64,000 nt of DNA from Dechloromonas aromatica (nom. nud.) (GTDB lineage: Bacteria > Pseudomonadota > Gammaproteobacteria > Burkholderiales > Rhodocyclaceae), in assembly GCA_017848965.1 (NCBI GenBank), contig JAFIHA010000052.1:62001-126000 (forward strand), in the 5' to 3' direction. A model generated the notes under the pieces. The model had not been told where the DNA came from, did not search any database, and saw only the letters and a list, made by a program, of their open reading frames with translations. Both the position numbers and the translations under genes were made by a program. Below, one piece after another: positions 26,595-34,597 of this stretch; position 1 is the first letter of the stretch; each line of letters starts with the position of its first letter.

Positions 26595-27938
26595 TCAGAC
26601 GACGCCCTGGGCGAGCATCGCGTCGGCGACCTTGACGAAGCCGGCGACGTTGGCGCCATCGACGTAGCTGACCTTGCCTTCGGCGTTGCGGCCGTAGCGC
26701 AGGCAGGTTTCGTGGATGTCGACCATGATCCGGTGCAGCCGGGCGTCGACTTCCTCGCGCGGCCAGGAGAGGCGCATTGCGTTCTGGCTCATTTCCAGAC
26801 CGGAAGTGGCGACGCCGCCGGCGTTGCTCGCCTTGCCCGGGGCGTAGAGCACGTCGCTGTGCTCGAACAGCTTCACCGCCTCGGCGGTCGACGGCATGTT
26901 GGCGCCTTCGGCGACGCAGATCGCGCCGTTGGCGAGCAGGCTGCGGGCGTCGTCGGCGTCGAGTTCGTTCTGCGTCGCGCAGGGCAGGGCGACGTCGACC
27001 GGCACCCGCCACGGCTTCTCGCCAGGCAGGAAACTGGCGCCGACGCGCGCCGCGTAGTCGCTGACGCGGCCGTACAGATGGTTCTTCACCTCCATCAGTT
27101 CGGCGAGTTTTTCGGCGCTGAAGCCGTCCTCGTCGACCACCGTGCCGCTCGAATCGGAGACGGTGACGACGCGGGCGCCGAGCGCCATCGCCTTCTCGAC
27201 CGCGTATTGGGCGACGTTGCCGGCGCCGGAGACGCTGACGCGCAGGCCGTCGAAGCTGCGGCCGCGCTGCTTGAGCATTTCCTCGGCGAAATAGACGGTG
27301 CCGTAACCGGTCGCTTCCGGGCGGATCAGCGAACCGCCGAAGCTCAGGCCCTTGCCGGTGAACACGCAGTCGGCACGGTTGGAGAGCTTCTTCATCATGC
27401 CGGCCATGAAGCCGACCTCGCGGCCGCCGACGCCGATGTCGCCGGCCGGCACGTCGGTGTCGCTGCCGATGTGGCGGAACAGCTCGCTGACGAAGGCCTG
27501 GCAGAAGCGCATCACCTCACCCGGGCTGCGGCCTTTCGGGTCGAAATCGGAGCCGCCCTTGCCGCCGCCCATCGGCAACGTGGTCAGGGCGTTCTTGAAA
27601 GTCTGCTCGAAGGCGAGGAACTTGAGGATCGACAGGTTGACCGAGGGGTGGAAGCGGATGCCGCCCTTGTAGGGACCGATCGCCGACGAATGCTGGATAC
27701 GGTAGCCGCGATTGACGCGTACCTCGCCGTGATCGTCCACCCAGGAGACGCGGAAGGTGAGTACCCGCTCCGGCTCGACCAGGCGGTCGAGCAGGCCGTG
27801 TTCGGCATAGCGGGGGTGGTCCTGGATGAACGGCCAGAGGCTCTCGATGACCTCGGCGACGGCCTGGTGAAACTCGGCTTGGCCGGGGTTTCGTGCGGCA
27901 ACATCCTGGTTGAATTCTGCGAATGACTTGTAGCGCAC
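26595..27938 (-). CDS. gdhA: NADP-type glutamate dehydrogenase
   Basis: A 447-residue soluble enzyme that interconverts 2-oxoglutarate plus ammonia and glutamate. The length is that of hexameric NADP-specific GdhA (about 445). It has GYRIQHSSAIGPYKGGIRFH, the active-site Lys region LTTLPMGGGKGGSDFDPKG and the nucleotide-binding SVSGAGNVAQYAVEKA. It is convergent with the PqqU-like receptor, with only 7 bases between stop codons. No link to the quinoprotein genes is apparent. Confidence 0.96.
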   Translation of the reverse strand: MRYKSFAEFNQDVAARNPGQAEFHQAVAEVIESLWPFIQDHPRYAEHGLLDRLVEPERVLTFRVSWVDDHGEVRVNRGYRIQHSSAIGPYKGGIRFHPSVNLSILKFLAFEQTFKNALTTLPMGGGKGGSDFDPKGRSPGEVMRFCQAFVSELFRHIGSDTDVPAGDIGVGGREVGFMAGMMKKLSNRADCVFTGKGLSFGGSLIRPEATGYGTVYFAEEMLKQRGRSFDGLRVSVSGAGNVAQYAVEKAMALGARVVTVSDSSGTVVDEDGFSAEKLAELMEVKNHLYGRVSDYAARVGASFLPGEKPWRVPVDVALPCATQNELDADDARSLLANGAICVAEGANMPSTAEAVKLFEHSDVLYAPGKASNAGGVATSGLEMSQNAMRLSWPREEVDARLHRIMVDIHETCLRYGRNAEGKVSYVDGANVAGFVKVADAMLAQGVV

Positions 27939-27966
27939 GCTGCGGGCTCCCTGGTTTTTGTCTGGA

Positions 27967-28341
27967 TCAGTGCGGTGTGGCGGCGGCCGGCTGGATGACT
28001 TCGACCACGGTCAGCCGGCGGCTGTTGCCGCCGGGAAAGTCCCAGTCGATTTCATGGCCGACGCCGAGGCCGATCAGCGCGGCGCCGACCGGGGCGAAAA
28101 CGGAGACCTTGCTGGCCGCCGGGTCGGCCTGGTCGGGATAGACGATCTCGACCTGGCGGCTGTTGCCGGTCTCCTGTTCGGTATAGCGGACGCGCGACCC
28201 CATCGTGACGATGTTGCTCGGAATTGAATCGTCCGGGATAACAATGGCGCGCTCAAGCTCGTCGCGTAGATCGTCGGGCGGCTGGATTGCCATCAGGCGA
28301 ACGAAATCGCTCTCCCTGATGATCAGGTTGTTCTGCTGCAT
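27967..28341 (-). CDS. rnk: Rnk-like nucleoside diphosphate kinase regulator (GreA/GreB C-terminal fold)
   Basis: A 124-residue protein with a short N-terminal helix pair (about 1-45) instead of the long GreA coiled coil, and a C-terminal FKBP-like domain shared with GreA/GreB (MGSRVRYTEQETG, then SVFAPVGAALIGLGVGHEIDW). This is the Rnk arrangement. Rnk binds RNA polymerase and influences nucleoside diphosphate kinase levels in E. coli. It lies 28 bases upstream of gdhA on the same strand. Confidence 0.85.
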   Translation of the reverse strand: MQQNNLIIRESDFVRLMAIQPPDDLRDELERAIVIPDDSIPSNIVTMGSRVRYTEQETGNSRQVEIVYPDQADPAASKVSVFAPVGAALIGLGVGHEIDWDFPGGNSRRLTVVEVIQPAAATPH

Positions 28342-28479
28342 TTATCTGAATTTTCTGGTGATTTTTGTTGATCGGTTTTTTGTGTCATGGGATTGCGGAT
28401 GGTAGAAGGAAGTCCAAGGCTTGATAAGCCGGCGACTTTGCACAAGACTGTTTCCTTTTGAATAACAATTGGAGTGCGT

Positions 28480-29427
28480 GTGCACGACATCAACGACATG
28501 CTGCTGTTCGCCCAGGTGGTCAAGGCGCGCAGTTTTTCCGGGGCGGCGTCGCGCCTGGGGATTTCCAAGTCGCGCGTCAGCAAGTCGGTGGCGCGGCTCG
28601 AGGCGGCGCTCGGCGTCCGGCTGCTGCAGCGGAGTACGCGCCGGCTCAGCCTGACCGAGGTCGGCGAGGCCTACTTCGAGCATTGCGACCGCATCGTCGA
28701 TGAAATGGCGCAGGCCGAGAACACGATCGGCAGCCTGCACCGCGAGCCGCGCGGCAAGCTGCGCTTCAGCGCGCCGGTCGCTTTCAGCACGCTGCACGTG
28801 GCGCCGGCGCTGGCCGATTTCATGCTGCAGTACCCTGAACTGTCGGTGGACATGACGATCAGCGACCGCCTGGTCAATCTGGTGGACGAGGGCTACGACC
28901 TGGCGCTGCGCATCGCCCCGGTGCCCGGCGACAATCTGGTCGCCCGGCGGCTGGCGCCGATCCGTCGCAAGATCTGCGGCAGCCCGGCCTACCTGGCGCG
29001 CTGGGGTGTACCGGAAAAGCCGGAGGACCTGGCCGGGCACAACTGTCTCGACTACACCTACCTGACGACGCAGGGCTTCTGGCATCTGCGCGGTCCGGCC
29101 GGCGACATCTCGGTGCCGGTGGCGGGCAAGCTGCGCATCAACGACGACGAGGCGCTATCGCAGGCGGTGCTGGGCGGGCTGGGGTTGGCCTTGCTGCCGA
29201 CCTTCATCGTCGGCAGCGAGCTGCAGGCCGGGCGTCTGGTCGAGGTGCTACCCGGCTACGTGCCGGTCGAGCGCTTCATTTACGCGGTGCATCTGCCGAA
29301 CCGGCACCTGCCGCTGAAGGTGCGCGCCTTCATCGATTTCCTGCAGCAGCGTTTCGGCGACGAGCCGGAATGGGATCGCCCGGCATCGCCGGGCAGTGCG
29401 CGCCGCTGGCTGGGGCTGAGCCGTTAG
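28480..29427 (+). CDS. LysR-family transcriptional regulator
   Basis: A regulator of about 315 residues. The N-terminal winged helix (about 1-60) has DMLLFAQVVKARSFSGAA, SRLGISKSRVSKSVARLE and VRLLQRSTRRLSLTEVG. The effector domain (about 90-300) begins KLRFSAPVAFSTLHVAPAL. The GTG at 28480 has GGAG 5 bases upstream; a GTG at 28474 is also possible. It is divergent from rnk, and the 138-bp gap between them is AT-rich with no site I can assign. LysR proteins of this subgroup (CrgA/DmlR-like) often control a divergent gene, but no enzyme target is evident here. Confidence 0.88.
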   Translation: MHDINDMLLFAQVVKARSFSGAASRLGISKSRVSKSVARLEAALGVRLLQRSTRRLSLTEVGEAYFEHCDRIVDEMAQAENTIGSLHREPRGKLRFSAPVAFSTLHVAPALADFMLQYPELSVDMTISDRLVNLVDEGYDLALRIAPVPGDNLVARRLAPIRRKICGSPAYLARWGVPEKPEDLAGHNCLDYTYLTTQGFWHLRGPAGDISVPVAGKLRINDDEALSQAVLGGLGLALLPTFIVGSELQAGRLVEVLPGYVPVERFIYAVHLPNRHLPLKVRAFIDFLQQRFGDEPEWDRPASPGSARRWLGLSR

Positions 29428-29434
29428 GCTCAGC
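29415..29434. terminator. Bidirectional hairpin spanning both stop codons (LysR gene / fnr)
   Basis: GCTGAGCC (29415-29422), a GTTA loop and GGCTCAGC (29427-29434) form a perfect 8-bp stem. The stop codons of the convergent LysR gene (29425-29427) and fnr (29430-29432) both lie inside it. No T-run follows on either strand, so termination efficiency is uncertain, but the overlap with two stops makes chance unlikely. Confidence 0.5.
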
Positions 29435-30179
29435 AGCGGTGGTTCATCAGCGCCTTCAGGCCGCTGACGTTGAGGATGCGAATGTGCTTCTGCTGGACCG
29501 CGATGTAGCCTTCTTCCTGAAATTTGGAGAAGGCGCGCGACACGGTTTCCAGCTTGAGGCCGAGGTAGCTGCCGATTTCCTCGCGCGTCATGCGCAGGTA
29601 GAACTCGGCGTGCGAGAAGCCGCGCGCCGTGAAGCGCTGCGACAGGTTGAGCAGGAAGGCGGCCAGCCGCTCTTCGGCGCGCATCGTGCCGAGCAGCATC
29701 ATGACGCCGTGGTCGCGGACGATTTCGCGGCTCATCACCTTGTGGAAGTGATGCTGCAGGTTGTGGATCTCGCGCGACAGGCTTTCCAGGCGGTTGAACG
29801 GGATCGCGCAGATCTCGCTGTCTTCCAGCGCGATGGCGTTGCAGGTGTGGTGTTCGGTGCTGATGCCGTCGAGGCCGAGCAGTTCGCCGGCCATCTGGAA
29901 GCCGGTGACCTGGTCGCGGCCGTCCTCGAGCAGGACGTCGGTCTTGAAGAAGCCGCTGCGGATCGCGTAGATCGAGTCGAAGGACTCGCCGGCGCGGTAC
30001 AGGTGATCGCCGCGCTTGATCCGGCGGCGGGTCGAAATCAGGTCGTCGAGACGCTCCAGTTCATCGAGACTGAGACCGAAGGGAAGGCAGAGTTCCCGCA
30101 GGTTGCAGTTGGAACAAGCCGTCTTGATGACGGTCAGCGAAATCTCCTGATTCAGCGGGATTGGGCTGGGCATTGGCAA
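29430..30179 (-). CDS. fnr: FNR-type oxygen-responsive transcriptional regulator
   Basis: A 249-residue Crp-family regulator. Cys22, Cys25, Cys31 and Cys113 reproduce the four ligands of the oxygen-sensing [4Fe-4S] cluster of FNR. The cyclic-nucleotide-like domain spans about 30-150. The DNA-recognition helix (LGLKLETVSRAFSKFQ) contains E-x-x-S-R, which reads TTGAT half-sites. It activates anaerobic genes when oxygen is low. It is divergent from hemN, and a near-consensus FNR box lies between them, so it likely controls hemN and may act on itself. A start at the third codon (Met3) is an alternative. Confidence 0.95.
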   Translation of the reverse strand: MPMPSPIPLNQEISLTVIKTACSNCNLRELCLPFGLSLDELERLDDLISTRRRIKRGDHLYRAGESFDSIYAIRSGFFKTDVLLEDGRDQVTGFQMAGELLGLDGISTEHHTCNAIALEDSEICAIPFNRLESLSREIHNLQHHFHKVMSREIVRDHGVMMLLGTMRAEERLAAFLLNLSQRFTARGFSHAEFYLRMTREEIGSYLGLKLETVSRAFSKFQEEGYIAVQQKHIRILNVSGLKALMNHRC

Positions 30180-30190
30180 CCTGCGTTGGC

Positions 30191-30232
30191 TTGATCCATG
30201 TCAACCGGAAATGCGATCCATCCCCACATAAT
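30191..30232 (+). promoter_or_regulatory. FNR box and -10 element of the hemN promoter (class II spacing)
   Basis: TTGATCCATGTCAA at 30191-30204 matches the FNR consensus TTGAT-N4-ATCAA with one mismatch. CATAAT at 30227-30232 is a good -10 hexamer. A start site about 7 bases after it (near 30239) would put the box centre at about -41.5, the classic class II activator position. hemN starts at 30259. The same box is close to the fnr start on the other strand and could also autoregulate fnr. Confidence 0.85.
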
Positions 30233-30258
30233 CGGGCCAAAACTTGGCGCCATGTTCA

Positions 30259-31662
30259 ATGAATTTCGCAACTGAAAACCTCGTCTTCGACCCACAGATC
30301 ATTCGCCGTTTCGACGTAAACGGCCCCCGCTACACCTCGTATCCCACTGCCGACCGCTTCGTCGAGGCTTTCGACGCCGAGGCTGCCGCTCTCTGGCTCA
30401 GCAAGCGCAACATCGGCGGGATCAGCCGACCGCTCTCATTATACTTCCACATCCCTTTCTGCAACACCATCTGTTATTACTGCGCCTGCAACAAGATCAT
30501 CACCAAGGATCACGGGCGCAGCGCCAAGTACCTGAAGTACCTGGGCAAGGAACTGGCGCTGCAGAGCGCCGCGCTGGAAGGCAGCGAAGGCGAGCATGAG
30601 GTGATCCAGCTGCACTGGGGCGGCGGCACGCCGACTTTCCTGTCGCACGACGAAATGCGCCAGTTGATGGCGGAAACCCGACGGCACTTCAAGCTGCTCG
30701 ACGGCGGCGAGTATTCGATCGAAGTCGACCCGCGCAAGGTCGATACGGCCACCGTGGCGCTGCTCGGCGAACTGGGTTTCAACCGGATGAGCGTCGGCGT
30801 CCAGGATTTCGACGAGCGCGTGCAGGTCGCGGTCAACCGCGTGCAGACCGAGGAGGAAACGGCGAACGTGATCAGCGCGGCACGTGCCAACGGTTTCAAG
30901 TCGGTGTCGATCGACCTCATCTACGGTCTGCCCTTCCAGAGCGTGATGGGTTTCAACCGGACGCTGGAACGCGTCCTGGCGATGGACCCGGACCGCCTGT
31001 CGATCTACAACTACGCGCACCTGCCGGGGCTGTTCAAGCCGCAGCGGCGGATTGCCGACGCCGACCTGCCGAATGCCGACACCAAGCTGCAGATCCTGGC
31101 GCTGGCGATCAAGAAGCTGACCGATGCCGGTTACGTCTTCATCGGCATGGACCATTTCGCCAAGCCCGACGACGAGCTGGCGGTGGCGCAGCGCCAGGGG
31201 CGGCTGCACCGCAACTTCCAGGGCTATTCGACCTACGCCGACTGCGACATGCTGTCCTTCGGCATCTCGTCGATCAGCAAGGTCGGTCCGACCTACTACC
31301 AGAACGTCAAGACGCTCGACGAGTACTACGACCGGCTCGACGCGCCGATGCTGCCGGTGGTGCGCGGCATCGAGCTGACCGCCGACGACATCCTGCGGCG
31401 TTCGATCATCCAGGCGCTGATGTGCCATTTCGAGCTGTCGATCGAAAGCATCGAGAGTTCGCACCTGATCGACTTCCACAAGTATTTCGCGGCCGAGATC
31501 GAGGATCTGCGCGAGATGGAACGCGGCGGTCTGCTCAAGATCGAACGCGACTGGATCACCGTGCTGCCGCCGGGGCGCATGCTGGTCCGTGTCATCGCCA
31601 TGGCCTTCGACCGCTACCTGCGCGCCGACCGGCAGCGGACGCGTTACTCCAAGGTGATCTGA
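30259..31662 (+). CDS. hemN: Oxygen-independent coproporphyrinogen III dehydrogenase
   Basis: A 467-residue radical SAM enzyme that converts coproporphyrinogen III to protoporphyrinogen IX anaerobically in haem synthesis. The N-terminus (RYTSYPTADRF) is that of true HemN. The radical SAM motif is CNTICYYCAC (C-x3-C-x2-C, near residues 68-75) and the glycine-rich HWGGGTPTFL follows. The conserved C-terminal HemN domain is present (about 360-460). The ATG at 30259 is chosen by homology to the usual N-terminus; no strong ribosome site is visible. It is FNR-controlled by the box upstream, which fits its oxygen-independent chemistry. Confidence 0.96.
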   Translation: MNFATENLVFDPQIIRRFDVNGPRYTSYPTADRFVEAFDAEAAALWLSKRNIGGISRPLSLYFHIPFCNTICYYCACNKIITKDHGRSAKYLKYLGKELALQSAALEGSEGEHEVIQLHWGGGTPTFLSHDEMRQLMAETRRHFKLLDGGEYSIEVDPRKVDTATVALLGELGFNRMSVGVQDFDERVQVAVNRVQTEEETANVISAARANGFKSVSIDLIYGLPFQSVMGFNRTLERVLAMDPDRLSIYNYAHLPGLFKPQRRIADADLPNADTKLQILALAIKKLTDAGYVFIGMDHFAKPDDELAVAQRQGRLHRNFQGYSTYADCDMLSFGISSISKVGPTYYQNVKTLDEYYDRLDAPMLPVVRGIELTADDILRRSIIQALMCHFELSIESIESSHLIDFHKYFAAEIEDLREMERGGLLKIERDWITVLPPGRMLVRVIAMAFDRYLRADRQRTRYSKVI

Positions 31663-31672
31663 GCGGCGTGTC

Positions 31673-31709
31673 AGGAAGGCCCGGGGCGGGTTACACTGCG
31701 GGCTTTCCT
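31673..31709 (+). other. Imperfect hairpin between hemN and the TauE/SafE-like gene
   Basis: AGGAAGGCCCG (31673-31683) and CGGGCTTTCCT (31699-31709) pair over 11 bp with a single G-U, around a 15-base spacer. There is no T-run. It occupies most of the 64-bp gap and ends 17 bases before the next start. It may be a weak attenuator or an mRNA-stability element. Confidence 0.4.
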
Positions 31710-31726
31710 GTCGCAAGCCTTGCCCC

Positions 31727-32398
31727 ATGCCTGATTCCGGCTTCCTGGCGCTGTTTCTCGTTGGTCTGCTCGGTGGTGCGCACTGCGTCGGCATGTGCGG
31801 CGGCATCGTCGGCGCACTGGCGATGGGTAGTCCGGCCCGCTGGTCGATGCATCTTGCCTACAACGGCGGTCGCATCCTCTCCTATGCCATTGCCGGGGCA
31901 ATTGCCGGGGCGCTCGGTGCCGCCGGACTGGGACTCGAAGGACAGGTGCCGGCGCGGCTGATCCTCTTCCTCTTCGCCAACCTGATGCTGGTCGCGCTCG
32001 GCCTCTACCTGATCGGCGTCACCCGGGCGCTGGCCTTCACCGAACGGCTCGGCCAGGCGCTGTGGCGGCGGTTGCAGCCGCTGACCCGGCGTTTCCTGCC
32101 GGCGACGCGGGTTGGCCAGGCGTTTCCGCTCGGTATGCTGTGGGGTTGGTTGCCCTGCGGCCTGGTCTATAGCGCGTTGGCCAGTGCCTTGGCGGCCGGT
32201 TCGGCGCAGCGCGGCGCGCTACTGATGCTGGCCTTCGGTGCCGGCACCCTGCCCAATCTGCTGCTCGCCGGCATCTTGCTGGCGCGGCTCAATGAATTCG
32301 TGCGGCGGCCGGTGGTGCGCTGGACTTCCGGGCTGCTGGTGCTCGGTTTCGGCGTTTATGGCCTGCTGAGTTTGCCCTATCTGCTGGAAGCGAGCTGA
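31727..32398 (+). CDS. TauE/SafE-like (DsbD_2 domain) membrane protein of the hemN/copper cluster
   Basis: A 223-residue membrane protein with about six transmembrane segments. The N-terminal [15 protein letters not shown] and the mid-protein [12 protein letters not shown] are the two Cys/Pro-containing helices typical of the DsbD_2-like proteins found in cbb3-oxidase maturation loci. In those loci it is usually near the copper ATPase CcoI and hemN, as here. A role in copper or redox handling for oxidase assembly is inferred. No cbb3 structural genes are in the window. It ends one base before the ATPase start. Confidence 0.8.
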   Translation: MPDSGFLALFLVGLLGGAHCVGMCGGIVGALAMGSPARWSMHLAYNGGRILSYAIAGAIAGALGAAGLGLEGQVPARLILFLFANLMLVALGLYLIGVTRALAFTERLGQALWRRLQPLTRRFLPATRVGQAFPLGMLWGWLPCGLVYSALASALAAGSAQRGALLMLAFGAGTLPNLLLAGILLARLNEFVRRPVVRWTSGLLVLGFGVYGLLSLPYLLEAS

Positions 32399-32399
32399 G

Positions 32400-34409
32400 A
32401 TGGAAAAGCAATCCGCCGAGCAGGTCGTCGAGTTCGCGATTGGTGGCATGACCTGCGCCGCCTGTTCGACGCGCCTGGAAAAGGTGCTCAACCGGCAACC
32501 CGGGATGCAGGCCAACGTCAATCTCGCCGCCGAGCGTGCGCGCGTGCGCCTGAGCGGGGTCGGCGCCGAGGCGGTGATCGCCGTGGTGGCCAAGGCCGGC
32601 TTCAGTGCTGCCGTGGTCGATGCCGGGACGCGCGAGCGGGAAAAGGCCGAGAAACTGCGCACTTACCAGCGTGAGAGTCGGCGCTTCTGGATCGCTGTCG
32701 CGCTCAGTCTGCCGCTGGTCGGCCAGATGCTGTTCATGTTCGGCGAGCACGGCATGCACAACGAACTGCCGCGCTGGCTGCAGTTCGCGCTGGCGACGCC
32801 GGTGCAGTTCTGGATCGGCTGGCGTTTCTACGATGGCGCCTGGAAGGCGCTGCGCGGTGGCGGCGCCAACATGGACGTGCTGGTCGCGCTCGGCACCAGC
32901 ATGGCCTGGGGTTTCTCGACCGTCGTGACTTTCCTCGGCCTGAGCGAGCAGCACGTCTATTTCGAGGGCGGGGCGGCGGTGATCACCCTGGTCCTGCTCG
33001 GCAAGCTGCTCGAGGCGCGGGCCAAGGCAAGGACTTCGGAGGCGATCGAATCGCTGATCCGCCTGCGCCCGAAGACGGCGCGTGTCGAACGCGACGGCCA
33101 GTGGATCGAATTGCCGGTTGACGCGCTGATGCCGGGCGACGTCTTCCTGGTCCGTCCGGGCGAGAGCGTGCCGGTCGATGGCGAGGTGATCGACGGTGAG
33201 TCGAGCGTCGACGAGGCGATGCTCACCGGCGAGAGCATGCCGGTCGGCAAGCGCGCCGGCGACAAGGTTTTCGCGGCCACTGCCAACGCCAGCGGCAGTC
33301 TGCGTTGCCGCGCCACCGGCGTCGGCGAGCAGACGCTGCTCGCCGGCATCATCCGCCTGGTCGGCGAGGCGCAGGGCTCGAAGGCGCCGGTACAGCGCCT
33401 GGCCGACCGGATTTCCGGGATCTTCGTGCCGGTGGTGTGCAGCATCGCGCTGGTCACTTTTATCGGCTGGTGGTGGCAGGGGGGCGATTTCGCGACGGCG
33501 CTGGTCAATGCCGTCGCCGTCCTGGTCATCGCCTGTCCGTGCGCGCTCGGCCTGGCGACGCCGACGGCGATCATGGTCGGCACCGGGCAAGGGGCGCGGG
33601 CCGGCATTCTGGTGCGCAATGCCGAGGCGCTCGAACGGGCCGAGAAGATCGCCGTGCTGGCGCTCGACAAGACCGGCACGCTGACCGCCGGCCAGCCGCA
33701 GGTGACCGATCTGCTGCCCTTCTGCATCGGCCGCGAGGCAGCGCTGCAACTGGCGGCGGCGCTCGAGCACCATTCCGAACACCCGTTGGCGCGGGCGGTG
33801 ATCGCCGCCGCCGACGGTCTCGAACTGCCGACGGTGAGCGGTTTTGCCGCGACGGCGGGACACGGCGTCGGCGGCGAGATCGGCGGCCGCCGTCTGCGTC
33901 TCGGGGCGCCCGGCTGGCTCGGACTGGCCGCCGACGGCGCGGTCGCGGCGCTGCAGGGCGCCGGCAAGACGGTGATCGCGCTGGCCGAGATCGACGCCGA
34001 CGAAAAAGTCGGACCTGTCCTGGCGCTGATCGCCATCGCCGATGCGCTGCGCCCGACCTCGCGCGAGGCGGTGGCCCGCCTGCGCCAGCGCGGCATCCGG
34101 GTGGTCATGCTGACCGGCGACAATCCGGCGACGGCGGCGGCGATCGCCGTCCAGGCCGGGATCGACGAATTTCGCGCCGGCATCCTGCCGGGCGACAAGG
34201 CGGCCGCGGTCAACGCGCTGAAGGCGGACGGCGGGCTGGTGGCGATGGTCGGCGACGGCATCAACGACGCCCCGGCGCTGGCCGCCGCCGACGTCAGTTT
34301 CGCGATCGGCGCCGGGTCCGACGCGGCGATCGAGGCGGCCGACCTGACGCTGATCCGCAACGACCTGCTTGGCGTCGCCGACGCCATCGCGCTGTCGGCG
34401 GCGACCTAG
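32400..34409 (+). CDS. Copper-translocating P1B-type ATPase, interrupted by an in-frame amber codon
   Basis: A 669-residue product that lacks its end. Present are an N-terminal metal-binding domain ([15 protein letters not shown], CxxC near residues 19-22), TM1-6, the TGES actuator loop, the ion-site CPC ([14 protein letters not shown]), the phosphorylation site DKTGTLT and [17 protein letters not shown]. The frame stops at TAG 34407-34409 inside the conserved AT-x-GKIRQNL segment, and the same frame then continues into TM7-8. Without TM7-8 the protein should not transport copper. Codons one change away from TAG include TTG, CAG and TGG. Possible causes are a true nonsense mutation, a base-call error or amber suppression. 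CopA and CcoI are both possible identities. Confidence 0.85.
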   Translation: MEKQSAEQVVEFAIGGMTCAACSTRLEKVLNRQPGMQANVNLAAERARVRLSGVGAEAVIAVVAKAGFSAAVVDAGTREREKAEKLRTYQRESRRFWIAVALSLPLVGQMLFMFGEHGMHNELPRWLQFALATPVQFWIGWRFYDGAWKALRGGGANMDVLVALGTSMAWGFSTVVTFLGLSEQHVYFEGGAAVITLVLLGKLLEARAKARTSEAIESLIRLRPKTARVERDGQWIELPVDALMPGDVFLVRPGESVPVDGEVIDGESSVDEAMLTGESMPVGKRAGDKVFAATANASGSLRCRATGVGEQTLLAGIIRLVGEAQGSKAPVQRLADRISGIFVPVVCSIALVTFIGWWWQGGDFATALVNAVAVLVIACPCALGLATPTAIMVGTGQGARAGILVRNAEALERAEKIAVLALDKTGTLTAGQPQVTDLLPFCIGREAALQLAAALEHHSEHPLARAVIAAADGLELPTVSGFAATAGHGVGGEIGGRRLRLGAPGWLGLAADGAVAALQGAGKTVIALAEIDADEKVGPVLALIAIADALRPTSREAVARLRQRGIRVVMLTGDNPATAAAIAVQAGIDEFRAGILPGDKAAAVNALKADGGLVAMVGDGINDAPALAAADVSFAIGAGSDAAIEAADLTLIRNDLLGVADAIALSAAT

Positions 34410-34592
34410 GGCAAGATCCGGCAGAACCTGTTCTTTGCCTTCATCTACAACGTTCTCGGCATCCCGCTGGCGGCTTTCGGCTTCCTCAGCCCGGTGGTGG
34501 CGGGGGCGGCGATGGCGATGAGTTCGGTGTCGGTGGTTTCCAATTCGCTGCTGCTGCGGCGCTGGCGACCGGAAGCCGGTCGGCGGCGTTGA
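34410..34592 (+). pseudogene. Stranded C-terminal end of the copper ATPase (TM7-8)
   Basis: In the same frame as the ATPase, directly after its TAG, 60 codons encode [20 protein letters not shown], then [19 protein letters not shown] and [15 protein letters not shown], ending at TGA 34590-34592. This is the normal end of P1B copper ATPases, including the TM8 Met/Ser residues that line the copper site. There is no nearby start codon or ribosome site for independent translation. Joined across the amber codon, the protein would be 730 residues, the usual family length. Confidence 0.85.
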
Positions 34593-34597
34593 CGGTG

